Assembly (NCBI GenBank): GCA_016721875.1
Contig: JADKHG010000008.1
Coordinates: forward strand, 62,001 to 126,000
From: Sphingomonadales bacterium
GTDB lineage: Bacteria > Pseudomonadota > Alphaproteobacteria > Sphingomonadales > Sphingomonadaceae
Length of the DNA stretch: 64,000 bases
Direction of reading: 5' to 3'
In this document: positions 16,547-26,484 of the stretch, piece after piece
Numbering within the stretch: position 1 is the first letter of the stretch
How the letters are laid out: the number at the start of each line of letters is the position of its first letter
The notes under the pieces: model-generated
Database searches by the model: none
What the model was told of the DNA's origin: nothing
The model's input: the letters and a program-made list of their open reading frames with translations, nothing else
Position numbers and translations under genes: made by a program

Positions 16547-17905
16547 ATGGCAAAAAAGACCCTGTGGAGCCGTGCGCGTGACATGGCGGAAAAGGCCCCG
16601 CCCGAACGCAACCGCTATGTCGATTTCCTGCGTGCTTTGTCGATCATGGCGGTAGTGGTCGGCCATTGGCTGGTGGCGGCGCCCTATATGCAGGATGGCG
16701 CCGTGGTTGGCGGGCATTTGCTGGGGATCATCCCCTGGACGCAATGGCTGACCTGGGGCTTTCAGGTGATGCCGCTCTTCTTCCTCGTCGGCGGCTTTTC
16801 CAACGGTATGAGCTGGGCGGCGACCCAGCGTAAAGCCTGTCCTGAGCCTGGTCGAAGGAGCGGCCATTATGCCGACTGGTTCGGCAGCCGGGTGCAACGC
16901 CTGATCAATCCCGTCCTGCCGCTGTTCCTGATCTGGACGCTGTTCGCCGCCTTTGGCACCGCGCTGGGCGTGGAGCGCGGGGTTGTGAAGATGGCGGCGC
17001 AATTGGCGCTGGTGCCAGTGTGGTTCCTCTCGGTCTATCTGATGGTCTCGGCACTGGTGCCGCTGACCTGGAACCTGTGGCAGCGTTTTGGCCTTGGCTC
17101 TTTCTGGGGCTTTGTCGTGGGCGCAATTGCCGTTGATGTGCTCAGCATCCATTTCGGCGTGCCCTATATCAATTTCGCGAACTTCCTCTTCGTCTGGCTG
17201 GGCGTGCACCAGCTGGGCTATGCCTGGGGCGCGGGGCGTATCCGCAATCCCTGGGTCTGGGCGGTGTTCGGCGCGATTGCGCTCGAAATGCTCGTCTATT
17301 TCGGCCCCTATCCGGTAGCGATGATCGGCGTTCCGGGCAGCGAGCTGAGCAACTCGATGCCGCCCACGCTCGCGCTGTTCGCGCTGGGTGTGGCACAGGC
17401 GGGGCTGGCGCTGGCGCTGGAAAAGGCCGGACGGCGGATGCTGGATACTATGCGCATCTGGACCGCGACCGTCCTCCTCAACGGCATGATCATGACGGTC
17501 TATCTCTGGCACCTGACCGCCTTTGTCTTTGTGATGGTTGCGGCGTGGTTGCTGGGTGGCATCGGTCTGCACAGCGCGCCCGGCAGCGGCGCATGGTGGC
17601 TCGCCCGACCGATCTGGTTCGCGCTGTACATCGCGATGCTCCTCCCGCTGATCGCCCTCTTTGCGCGGTTTGAGGCAGCGCGTGGCATGCCCGACCGCGA
17701 AGCCCCCGTGCCGCACTGGCGGCTGGTCACCGGCCTGATCCTGACCTGCGCCGGATTGGCCTTCACCGCCGCAATCAGCATCGCAAGTCCAGAGGGTGTG
17801 ACGGGCGTGAGGTTGTGGGTGGTGGCGCTGCCGTTTGTGGGGGCGGCACTGATCGGCTTTGGCCCGGTGCGGGATTTGAGTAAAAAGGTGAGTGGGGCAA
17901 ATTGA
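16547..17905 (+). CDS. Acyltransferase-3 family membrane protein
   Basis: 452 residues. It begins with a short basic N-terminus, then RYVDFLRALSIMAVVVGHWL, the acyltransferase-3 signature with catalytic His, and LFFLVGGFSN. About ten transmembrane segments follow (VWFLSVYLMVSALVPLTW, FANFLFVWLGVHQLGYAWG, MTVYLWHLTAFVFVMV). The family O-acylates surface glycans or other membrane substrates. It follows the flippase by three bases and may modify the same polysaccharide. Residues near 98-106 (ACPEPGRRSG) are encoded by a repeat element lying within the gene in frame, in a loop between membrane segments. Confidence 0.85.
   Translation: MAKKTLWSRARDMAEKAPPERNRYVDFLRALSIMAVVVGHWLVAAPYMQDGAVVGGHLLGIIPWTQWLTWGFQVMPLFFLVGGFSNGMSWAATQRKACPEPGRRSGHYADWFGSRVQRLINPVLPLFLIWTLFAAFGTALGVERGVVKMAAQLALVPVWFLSVYLMVSALVPLTWNLWQRFGLGSFWGFVVGAIAVDVLSIHFGVPYINFANFLFVWLGVHQLGYAWGAGRIRNPWVWAVFGAIALEMLVYFGPYPVAMIGVPGSELSNSMPPTLALFALGVAQAGLALALEKAGRRMLDTMRIWTATVLLNGMIMTVYLWHLTAFVFVMVAAWLLGGIGLHSAPGSGAWWLARPIWFALYIAMLLPLIALFARFEAARGMPDREAPVPHWRLVTGLILTCAGLAFTAAISIASPEGVTGVRLWVVALPFVGAALIGFGPVRDLSKKVSGAN
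16838..16859. repeat. REP-like core inside a coding sequence
   Basis: TGTCCTGAGCCTGGTCGAAGGA lies inside the acyltransferase gene and matches the repeat core seen at 9928-10023. It is read in frame as CPEPGRRSG, in a predicted loop. The gene remains open on both sides. Confidence 0.65.
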
Positions 17906-17988
17906 CGCCCCGGTTGACATTGCTGATCGGTAAGCCTAACGGCCACCACCTTATGAAGACGACCAAACTATACCAACTAGTCAATCGA

Positions 17989-18028
17989 CCCGTCAGCTGG
18001 AGCTGACACGGGCGTTTCGTTGCGCCCG
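17989..18028 (+). promoter_or_regulatory. Two adjacent hairpins upstream of the tRNA-like RNA
   Basis: GTCAGCT-GG-AGCTGAC (17992-18007) is a perfect 7-bp inverted repeat, extendable by CCC/GGG with a two-base bulge. CGGGCG and CGCCCG (18009-18014 and 18023-18028) form a second stem with an 8-base loop. They end four bases before the tRNA-like fold. A TTGACA at 17914-17919 could be a -35 box, but the matching -10 is poor. The hairpins may be part of the transcript or binding sites for a regulator. Confidence 0.45.
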
Positions 18029-18032
18029 ACAT

Positions 18033-18113
18033 TCGGGTGCGGCGCGGTATGGTAATAGCGTCAGGTTTTTCCTTAAAACCTAAGCCAAGCAGGTTCGATC
18101 CCTGTCACCCGGA
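18033..18113 (+). ncRNA. tRNA-like RNA directly upstream of rtcB
   Basis: The 81 bases fold as a cloverleaf by hand. Acceptor stem: 18033-18039 with 18106-18112 (7 bp, one G-U at the end). D stem: 18042-18045 with 18058-18061, loop containing GG. Anticodon arm: 18063-18068 with 18076-18081 (6 bp) and a 7-base loop TTCCTTA, nominal anticodon CCT. Extra arm of 7 bases. T stem: 18089-18093 with 18101-18105 and a perfect T loop TTCGATC. It lacks T at position 8 and A at position 14, has an overlong anticodon stem, and no encoded CCA follows the discriminator A. These points argue against an ordinary tRNA-Arg and for a tRNA mimic. It ends 25 nt before the rtcB start, same strand. Confidence 0.65.
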
Positions 18114-18138
18114 CAAAGATTTATCCAGGAGACAGATT

Positions 18139-19356
18139 ATGCAGATCATACAAGGAAACAAGGGCGGCCTGATCAAGGCTTGGATCGACGGCGTTGGTGT
18201 CGAGGCGCAGGCACGCGCCCAGCTTGACAACATCGCCGCCATGCCTTTCGTCCACAAGCATGTGGCGATCATGCCCGACGTGCATTGGGGCATGGGCGCA
18301 ACCGTTGGCTCGGTGATTCCCACTAAAGGGGCGATTATCCCCGCGGCTGTGGGCGTGGATATCGGCTGCGGCATGATGGCGCACCGGACCTCGCTGAACG
18401 CATCGGATTTGCCCGATAGCCTCGCCGGCATTCGTTCTGCAATCGAGGCGGCGGTACCGCATGGGCGCACCAATAATGGTGGTCCCGGGGATCGCGGCGC
18501 GTGGGGCAGCGTACCCGACGCCAATGTCGATCGCATCCGCCCGCATGTCGAGGCGCTGAAGGGGTTGGCTGAAAAGCATCCCAAGATCGCGCAAGCCAGT
18601 GAACGCGCACCGACCCATGCGGGTACGCTCGGCACCGGGAATCATTTCGTCGAGATCTGTCTCGACGAGGAGGAGCGGGTGTGGGTGATGCTCCATTCGG
18701 GATCGCGCGGCATCGGCAACAAGATTGGCACCTACTTCATCGAGAAGGCCAAGGCCGAAATGCGGCGCTGGTACATCAATCTTCCCGATGAGGACCTTGC
18801 TTACTTCCCCGAAGGGTCGGGCCTGTTCGACGATTATTGGGAGGCTGTGGGCTGGGCGCAGGGCTGGGCACGGTTGAACCGCGAACTGATGATGGACGCG
18901 GCGATGGCGGCGCTCAGCAAGGCGGTACCCAAGCCATTCACTACCGATTGCGAGGCGGTGAACTGCCACCACAACTATGTCACCCGTGAAGCGCATTTCG
19001 GGGACAATGTTCTGGTGACCCGCAAGGGGGCGGTGTCGGCGAAGGAAGGCGAAATGGGGATCATTCCCGGATCGATGGGCGCCAAGTCGTTCATCGTGCG
19101 CGGGAAGGGCAACCGGGACTCCTTCTGCTCCTGCTCTCACGGGGCAGGACGCGCGATGTCGCGTAACGAAGCGAAGAAGCGCTTCACGCTAGCCGACCAC
19201 GCCGCGGCAACCGCCGGCGTCGAATGCCGCAAGGACGAAGGGGTAATCGACGAAACCCCCGCGGCCTACAAGGATATCGACGCCGTAATGGCCGCGCAGG
19301 CCGACCTTGTGGAGGTGATGCACACGCTGAAGCAAGTTGTATGCGTCAAGGGTTGA
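18139..19356 (+). CDS. rtcB: RtcB family RNA ligase
   Basis: 405 residues, the size of Escherichia coli RtcB. Motifs: PDVHWGMGATVGSVIPTKG, AVGVDIGCGMMAHRT with the metal-binding Cys, GTLGTGNHFVEI, HSGSRGIGNKIG, NCHHNYVTRE, and the guanylylation site SCSHGAGRAMSRNEAKKRF. RtcB joins 2',3'-cyclic phosphate or 3'-phosphate ends to 5'-OH ends using GTP and Mn, and repairs or splices broken RNA, chiefly tRNA. ATG 18139 has AGGAGA at 18127-18132. The usual RtcA and RtcR partners are absent; uvrB follows on the same strand. The tRNA-like RNA just upstream is probably on the same transcript. Confidence 0.95.
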   Translation: MQIIQGNKGGLIKAWIDGVGVEAQARAQLDNIAAMPFVHKHVAIMPDVHWGMGATVGSVIPTKGAIIPAAVGVDIGCGMMAHRTSLNASDLPDSLAGIRSAIEAAVPHGRTNNGGPGDRGAWGSVPDANVDRIRPHVEALKGLAEKHPKIAQASERAPTHAGTLGTGNHFVEICLDEEERVWVMLHSGSRGIGNKIGTYFIEKAKAEMRRWYINLPDEDLAYFPEGSGLFDDYWEAVGWAQGWARLNRELMMDAAMAALSKAVPKPFTTDCEAVNCHHNYVTREAHFGDNVLVTRKGAVSAKEGEMGIIPGSMGAKSFIVRGKGNRDSFCSCSHGAGRAMSRNEAKKRFTLADHAAATAGVECRKDEGVIDETPAAYKDIDAVMAAQADLVEVMHTLKQVVCVKG

Positions 19357-19426
19357 TTATGTAGGGGGCGGGGTCTTTTGGGCTTCGCCCCTTGCTCCTT
19401 TCAAAAAACCAGCACATATAGCGAAC

Positions 19427-21628
<2,202 letters not shown>

Positions 21629-21683
21629 AACTCATTGACTAATTATTCTCACTAACATAGATTAGCCGAATTGGAGATTCGGT

Positions 21684-22115
21684 ATGAAAACCATAGAGAT
21701 CGACTTTGAGGTGTTCAAGGGGCTTACCGCCGGCCTGCTGAGCGAGGCGGATACCTACAATGATGTAATCAGACGAATGCTCAACTTGCCAGATGCGCAA
21801 GCCAGCGCTTTGCCGGGGGAGGTCGACAATCCCGGGCTTCCCGCCGTCGCTACCGTTGCTGGTCAGGCAAGCGGTATCTGGCTGTCCAATGTTTTTTTCC
21901 CTAATGGAACCCTGTTTCGAGCCACATACAAGGGTAAGACGCATCGTGCCCAAATTCGAAATTCCCAGTGGATTGACGAACTTGGACAAGTGAGAAGTAG
22001 CCCCTCAGATGCGGCTAGCGCGATCTCCAAAACGAATGTCAACGGGTGGCGATTCTGGTTTGTTCGGCGTCCATATGATGAAGACTGGCAGCGGATGGAT
22101 GCTCTAAAGCAATGA
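21684..22115 (+). CDS. RAMA-domain protein with a SeqA-like N-terminus
   Basis: 143 residues. The start MKTIEIDFEVFKGLTAGLL, with DTYNDVIRRMLNLP after it, resembles the ribbon-helix-helix oligomerisation end of SeqA. The C-terminal half (NGTLFRATYKGKTHRAQI, then SSPSDAASAI and NVNGWRFWFVRR) fits the RAMA domain found beside or fused to restriction-modification and other DNA-targeting proteins, thought to recognise modified or specific DNA. Its last four bases overlap the higB start (ATGA). The three genes 21684-22691 therefore form a unit. Function inferred: a DNA-binding accessory or regulator of the toxin-antitoxin pair. Confidence 0.65.
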   Translation: MKTIEIDFEVFKGLTAGLLSEADTYNDVIRRMLNLPDAQASALPGEVDNPGLPAVATVAGQASGIWLSNVFFPNGTLFRATYKGKTHRAQIRNSQWIDELGQVRSSPSDAASAISKTNVNGWRFWFVRRPYDEDWQRMDALKQ

Positions 22116-22399
22116 TCCGCTCCTTCGCCAAAACGCCAACCAAGACCGAGCGCATCTGGAATGGTTTGCGCAGTCCGAAGTTGCCGCCGGATGTGCAACA
22201 GCGAGCCTTGGTCAAGCTGCTAATGCTCGATGCCGCAACCACGCTCGACGATCTCAAATTTCCGCCCAGCAACGGCTTGCACGAGTTGAAAGATGACCGG
22301 CGCGGTCAACATGCAATTTCCATTAACAGAAAATATCGTATATGCTTCGTCTGGAACAACGGAGATGCCTACGATGTCGAAATCGTCGACTACCACTAA
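22112..22399 (+). CDS. higB: HigB-like toxin of the RelE superfamily
   Basis: 95 residues: MIRSFAKTPTKTERIWNG, then LPPDVQQRALVKLLMLDAAT, LDDLKFPPSNGLHELKDDR and GQHAISINRKYRICFVWNNG. These are the hallmarks of HigB/RelE-type mRNA endonucleases (the QxxISINxxyRixF strand). It is expected to cut mRNA on the ribosome when free of its antitoxin. As usual for HigBA, the toxin gene comes first and overlaps the antitoxin gene at its 3' end. Confidence 0.9.
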   Translation: MIRSFAKTPTKTERIWNGLRSPKLPPDVQQRALVKLLMLDAATTLDDLKFPPSNGLHELKDDRRGQHAISINRKYRICFVWNNGDAYDVEIVDYH

Positions 22400-22691
22400 T
22401 CCCGACTGGCTGGAGCTCGTCCATGCCGGGGATATTCTGCTGTCCGAATTTATCGAGCCGCTTGAGCTAACCGAAGCCAAAGTGGCCGAAGCCGTTCATG
22501 TGGAACCCGCTCGAATTTCGGCCATGATTTCCGGAATCTCGCCAGTCGATGCCGATCTCGACCTTCGCTTGACACGCTATTTCCGGCTCAGCGAAGGTTA
22601 TTTCCTTCGCATTCAGACCCGGCATGACACGCTGGCAGCCAAACGTGCTCTTAACGGTGAACTCGAACGTATATTGCCGCTAGCAGCCTGA
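22374..22691 (+). CDS. higA: HigA-like antitoxin (XRE-type HTH)
   Basis: 105 residues. LVHAGDILLSEFIEPLELTE, then AKVAEAVHVEPARISAMISG is the helix-turn-helix typical of HigA, followed by DLDLRLTRYFRLSEGYFLRI. It should bind and neutralise HigB and repress the operon. ATG 22374 is chosen because GGAG at 22361-22364 lies nine bases upstream; ATG at 22365 would be too close. The reading overlaps the end of higB by 26 bases. Confidence 0.9.
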   Translation: MSKSSTTTNPDWLELVHAGDILLSEFIEPLELTEAKVAEAVHVEPARISAMISGISPVDADLDLRLTRYFRLSEGYFLRIQTRHDTLAAKRALNGELERILPLAA

Positions 22692-22753
22692 CCAAGGCAA
22701 ATTGCGCGATCAATCGGCGGCAATGGTTGGACCCTATCTGCAAAGCGCAGACC

Positions 22754-23134
22754 CTAATCCGCCCTCATCCCCACATCCTCCATCTTCGCCCAATGGCGCG
22801 CGTCGTCCAGCTGTTTCAACCCGAACACCCTGATTTCCGCCGGATAGAGCGGTGCAAAAAACCGCGTTAACGGCCCGACCCAGCCCTTGTCGCTGACCAC
22901 TGCGATGCGGCCGAGCCATTTGTGGTGGGTCAGCTGGAACAGGATGTCCTTCCACCAGATTTCGACATCGACCCAGCCTATTTCACCCACCACCTCGACG
23001 ACATTGACTGTTTCGTTGCTCTTGATCAGTTCATCGACCGCCGCAATCACCGCCTCGAAATCCGCTTTTTTGATCGCACCGTCGACGGTCAGTTCGAGAT
23101 AACCGGTCTTGGCATCGGCATGGACTTTCAGCAT
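22754..23134 (-). CDS. SpoIIAA-like/STAS-type protein
   Basis: 126 residues. The pattern GYLELTVDGAIKKADFEAVI, then VVEVVGEIGWVDVEIWWKDI, KWLGRIAVVSDKGWVG and EIRVFGLKQLDDARHW belongs to the SpoIIAA-like (DUF3478) group with a STAS fold. No phosphorylatable Ser is evident and the role is unknown; these are cytosolic single-domain proteins. The start at 23134 follows AAGGAGA by about seven bases on the minus strand, which decides it over the longer frame. Confidence 0.8.
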   Translation of the reverse strand: MLKVHADAKTGYLELTVDGAIKKADFEAVIAAVDELIKSNETVNVVEVVGEIGWVDVEIWWKDILFQLTHHKWLGRIAVVSDKGWVGPLTRFFAPLYPAEIRVFGLKQLDDARHWAKMEDVGMRAD

Positions 23135-23295
23135 GACTCGTCTCCTTGGCATTAAAAACCAAGTTTGATCCGGCATGTTCCCAATGTCATTGACGGCCAT
23201 CAATACGACCAAGCCCGTGTTGGCTTCGACCAGAGAGATTGCCTTTCACAGGCGATGGGCGCATCTTTGTGCGGAAGGACAATGGGAGACTGTTT

Positions 23296-24039
23296 ATGCG
23301 CAAATGGATCCTGATCGCGGCTTTGGTTGCAACTCCGGTCATGCTTGCCGCAAAGACCCAGCCGAGTTGGCTTGCGATCGAGGGCAGGGCGGAGGCCGAC
23401 AGCAAGCAGGACGAAGGCCGTAAGCCCGTCGCAACGCTGCAATTCCTTGGCCTCAAAAAAGGCATGAAGGCGCTCGATTATATGGCGGGTGGTGGCTATT
23501 ATGCGGAGATTTTGGCGAAAGCCGTCGGGCCTAAGGGCAAGGTGACCGCGTGGAACCCCGAAGCCTTTGTCAGCAGCGACAAGGCGAAGGAAAAATGGGT
23601 CGCGCTATCTGCCCGCACGCCCAATCTGGTCCACAACAAGGCCGCCTTTGACGGTTTTGCGGCACCAGCCAAAAGCTATGATTTCGCTCTGTTTCACCTC
23701 GTCTATCACGACCTTTATTGGCAGTCCGAAGAGTATAAGGTGCCCAGGACCGATCCCGATGCGGTGCTGAAAAAACTCTATGCTGCGATGAAGCCGGGCG
23801 GGATTGTCGGCGTGATCGACCATTTTGGCGCAAAGGGTGATACCCGCGAAACCGTCGACAAGACGCACCGCATCGACCCCGAAGTGGTCAAGGCCGATTT
23901 CGCCCGAGCAGGCTTCAAGCTGGTTGCCGAAAGCCAGCATCTGCGAACGGCGGGCGATGACTTGAGCAAAAGCGTGTTCGACCCGGCGCTTCGCGGCAAG
24001 ACCGACCGTTTCGTCTACAAATTCCGAAAGCCGAAATAG
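23296..24039 (+). CDS. Exported class I methyltransferase-like protein
   Basis: 247 residues. MRKWILIAALVATPVMLAAK is a signal peptide, with GGGAG upstream at about 23284. The rest is a Rossmann methyltransferase: FLGLKKGMKALDYMAGGGYY (SAM-loop region), GKVTAWNPEAF, FHLVYHDLYWQ, then LKKLYAAMKPGGIVGVIDHF. SAM is not normally available outside the cytosol. This family is nevertheless common in sphingomonads with a leader; either the leader is not cleaved or the protein acts in another way. No partner gene is evident. It ends 15 bases from a convergent gene. Confidence 0.75.
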   Translation: MRKWILIAALVATPVMLAAKTQPSWLAIEGRAEADSKQDEGRKPVATLQFLGLKKGMKALDYMAGGGYYAEILAKAVGPKGKVTAWNPEAFVSSDKAKEKWVALSARTPNLVHNKAAFDGFAAPAKSYDFALFHLVYHDLYWQSEEYKVPRTDPDAVLKKLYAAMKPGGIVGVIDHFGAKGDTRETVDKTHRIDPEVVKADFARAGFKLVAESQHLRTAGDDLSKSVFDPALRGKTDRFVYKFRKPK

Positions 24040-24054
24040 CTTTCGAAATCCGTT

Positions 24055-25116
24055 TCAGGGCGCAGCCGCCTTTATCGCGTCGAGAATATTGCGATAGGGT
24101 GCGGCATTGTTATCGCCCGGATCAAGGAACAACCCCGCCATTGCCGCCCCTTTTGGCGTTTTCAGGCATAATGTCCGTTCGGGGTCTTTGCCTGCCAATA
24201 TGACCGGGCCGACCTGCCAGCCGCTGGCTACGTTGATCGCCGGTTTGGCTTCCTCGGCGGCGTTTCGCGGTTGCTTGTTCAGCGCATCGAACATCATCTT
24301 GCAGTCGATATTCGCGCCGTAAGCCAGTTCCATGTCGGCAGAGGGCAGCGAAGGAGCAAGGCGGTTGAGCATGTCGGCATGTTCAGTGGTGTTGGTCAAC
24401 CACACCGTGCCGTCGTCGGGCAGCATGATTTCAAATCCGACCTTTGCCAGTTTCAGCTTTCGAACAGCCGACAGCTTGCCGCGATTCTTGATGATCGCTT
24501 TTTGCGATACGCCGCTACGGTCATAGGTTTTGGCGTCATAGGCGCGTGAGGCAGCGGCGAGAACCTTTGCGCTGGTGATCGCCTTTAATCCATTCTCGCG
24601 GCTGTTAGCGGGCGGGTTTTCGATCATGAAACGGTAAAGCAGAAAGGCGCGCCCGTCGTCTTCGGTGCGGCACATCACGACTGTCGGTTTTTGCCCCAGC
24701 GTATTTTTGAAATCAAACATACCGCCGCGTAGCTTCCAGCTCTTGCCCCAGAAATTGGCGTCGGCGGCCCAGGGTTGCAACAAGCTGACGGTTGCCAGCA
24801 CTGCGTCGCAGCCTTTCGCATCATAATAACCGGTGAGTATCCAATAGCCATTGTGCAATTTGCCGGTCTTGGGATCGAAATCATCAATCACATCGCGGCC
24901 TTCGTAGACGGTGCCTGCATCGTTCAAGGAGAAGCTGCCGCTGACCTTATATTGCAGCGTCTTGTCGGCTGGCAGGTTGATGACCAGTCCGCTCATCGGC
25001 AGTGTGGTGGTGCCCGATGCAACGGTTTTGGTCTGGGCAGATGCAGGCGCCGAAACTGTCACAGCGGCGGAAAAAGCGAACAGCATGGATGCGGAAATGG
25101 AAAAGCGGATCGTCAC
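24055..25116 (-). CDS. Secreted protein of unknown function
   Basis: 353 residues from a GTG start at 25116, which follows AAGGTAA by four bases; earlier Met codons lie in a poorer context. The N-terminus MTIRFSISASMLFAFSAAV with cleavage after ASAQ is a clear signal peptide. The mature protein has scattered Cys residues (KGCDAVLATV, VMCRTEDDGR, NIDCKMMFDA, RTLCLKTPKG) that may form two disulfides. No family is recognised. Its upstream neighbour, also on the minus strand, is the CHAP protein. Confidence 0.65.
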   Translation of the reverse strand: MTIRFSISASMLFAFSAAVTVSAPASAQTKTVASGTTTLPMSGLVINLPADKTLQYKVSGSFSLNDAGTVYEGRDVIDDFDPKTGKLHNGYWILTGYYDAKGCDAVLATVSLLQPWAADANFWGKSWKLRGGMFDFKNTLGQKPTVVMCRTEDDGRAFLLYRFMIENPPANSRENGLKAITSAKVLAAASRAYDAKTYDRSGVSQKAIIKNRGKLSAVRKLKLAKVGFEIMLPDDGTVWLTNTTEHADMLNRLAPSLPSADMELAYGANIDCKMMFDALNKQPRNAAEEAKPAINVASGWQVGPVILAGKDPERTLCLKTPKGAAMAGLFLDPGDNNAAPYRNILDAIKAAAP

Positions 25117-25219
25117 AAAATTACCTTTCGGCAGCAGTTGACCCGCCCTGCGAATGGCATTTTTGAAAGGAGGAGGCAAGCGGGCTTTTTGCCATTTTGA
25201 TAGCGTTAAAGCCCCGACC

Positions 25220-25888
25220 CTAGCTGGCCTTGCGCTTCGCTTCTTTTTTGGCAGTGCGATCAAGCTCGGCGAGCAGTCTGCCCGACAGACGGAAGGCAGG
25301 AGCGGCGGCTTTGGCCTTTGCGGGTGCGGGCAGGTTCGCCTTGGCCGGAGTCAGCGCCTGCACCACCGCGCCCGGCTTCACCAGCGATGCGACGGCCATG
25401 CGCATGTCCTTTTCGGGGCGGGCTTTTGCAGGATAGATGAAGCCATGCGCCGGCCACTCGGTCGTGCCAAGCGCTGCATTGGGGGTGTACCATACACGCA
25501 CCCGGCTCCAGTCATTGGCTTCGGACACATCGACCACGCGCACGTCATTTTCGATATGACCGCGAATGCCATTGATCGTTGACCAGTTGGCATGGCTGAC
25601 CAAGATCGTGCGCTTGTCGAGGATGCGCCGCACCGCTGCGACATGGCCCAGCCGCATAGCGCCATGCGGGCGGAAGGCGAGCACTGCGCCTGCTCGCGGC
25701 GTGTTACCTCTGACATAGCGCCCTTCGGCCTGCCCCCACCATGTGTGCGCATCGCCACGGATTTCGACCCCCGACAGCGCACGCGCATAGGGGACGCATT
25801 GCAGCCCTTCGTTCAGGGCCGCCGCCGGGCTTGCCAACAATAGCAGTGCAAGGATCGCCATTCGCATGACGGTGTTGATAATGTCCAT
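25220..25888 (-). CDS. Secreted CHAP-domain amidase
   Basis: 222 residues. A leader MAILALLLLASPAAALNEG is followed at once by the CHAP active site GLQCVPYARALSG (catalytic Cys), WWGQAEGRYVRG, RPHGAMRLGHVAAVRRIL (catalytic His) and VSHANWSTIN (Asn/Ser acid region). CHAP enzymes cut amide bonds in peptidoglycan. The C-terminal 80 residues are Ala/Pro/Lys-rich and unlike any domain. Start could be 25888 (MDIIN) or 25867 (MRMAI); neither has a good ribosome site. Confidence 0.82.
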   Translation of the reverse strand: MDIINTVMRMAILALLLLASPAAALNEGLQCVPYARALSGVEIRGDAHTWWGQAEGRYVRGNTPRAGAVLAFRPHGAMRLGHVAAVRRILDKRTILVSHANWSTINGIRGHIENDVRVVDVSEANDWSRVRVWYTPNAALGTTEWPAHGFIYPAKARPEKDMRMAVASLVKPGAVVQALTPAKANLPAPAKAKAAAPAFRLSGRLLAELDRTAKKEAKRKAS

Positions 25889-25993
25889 CGGTCAAGCCCC
25901 GGCTAAGCGCTGTGGTTAACGGCGGGGTAAGCATTTCATCCGCGTTTTTACGGCATTTGATGGGGCGGCGGTGATCGATTTGTCGAAATTGCT

Positions 25994-26016
25994 GAAATGA
26001 TATGTTGTAACCTGTC
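25994..26016. promoter_or_regulatory. Possible Zur box upstream of the MerC-like gene
   Basis: GAAATGATATGTTGTAACCTGTC is an imperfect palindrome resembling alphaproteobacterial zinc-uptake regulator sites of the type GAAATGTTATA...TATAACATTTC as I remember them. It lies 35 bases upstream of the MerC-like start, and a Zur-type gene follows. The match is only partial. Confidence 0.35.
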
Positions 26017-26050
26017 GAGCGCTGTGCCAAATGAGATGTTAGAGAATCAC

Positions 26051-26428
26051 ATGACGGCATTGATCGCATCAGGGTGGCGCACTTGGCGCTGGGATGGGCT
26101 TGGAATCGGGCTTGCCGGTCTGTGCCTGGTGCATTGCCTTGCTACGTCAGTGATATTGGCACTGGTCGCGTCGGCGGGCGTTTTGCTGTTTGACCCGATT
26201 GTGCATGAAATCGGATTGGGGCTGGCGATCATTTTTGGCTCGCTCGCACTGATTAAGGGTGTGTTTCAGCATGGCTTTATCATGCCTGCCGCGATCGGCG
26301 CATTGGGCATTGGCGTGATGGCGGGAGCGCTGACGTTGCCGCATGGCGGTGGTGAGATAGTCTACACGATTTTCGGCGTATCGATCCTCGCGCTTGGCCA
26401 CGACCTGAACCTGCGCGCTTCGCGCTGA
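26051..26428 (+). CDS. MerC-domain membrane protein
   Basis: 125 residues with four membrane helices. LAGLCLVHCLATSVILALV contains the CxxxHC metal-associated motif of MerC-domain proteins; others are FDPIVHEIGLGLAIIFGSLAL and IMPAAIGALGIGVMAG. MerC carries mercuric ion, but chromosomal MerC-domain proteins next to Zur are more probably involved in zinc handling. Start MTALIAS at 26051. The Zur-like gene follows after 56 bases. Confidence 0.75.
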   Translation: MTALIASGWRTWRWDGLGIGLAGLCLVHCLATSVILALVASAGVLLFDPIVHEIGLGLAIIFGSLALIKGVFQHGFIMPAAIGALGIGVMAGALTLPHGGGEIVYTIFGVSILALGHDLNLRASR

Positions 26429-26484
26429 CGCTTTTCGCAACAGCCTGCCTTGCCCTTGCCGGGCAAAGCGCCTAGATTTGCATC

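Noticed and set aside
15932..17920. A 662-codon minus-strand frame opposite the flippase and acyltransferase genes
   Set aside because: It is an antisense shadow in GC-rich DNA, very rich in His, Arg and Gln, without any domain, and the plus strand has clear membrane protein genes.
18033..18113. An ordinary functional tRNA-Arg(CCT)
   Set aside because: The cloverleaf lacks T8 and A14, has a 6-bp anticodon stem with loop TTCCTTA, and no encoded CCA. I therefore list it as a tRNA-like RNA, but a diverged real tRNA cannot be ruled out without a covariance search.
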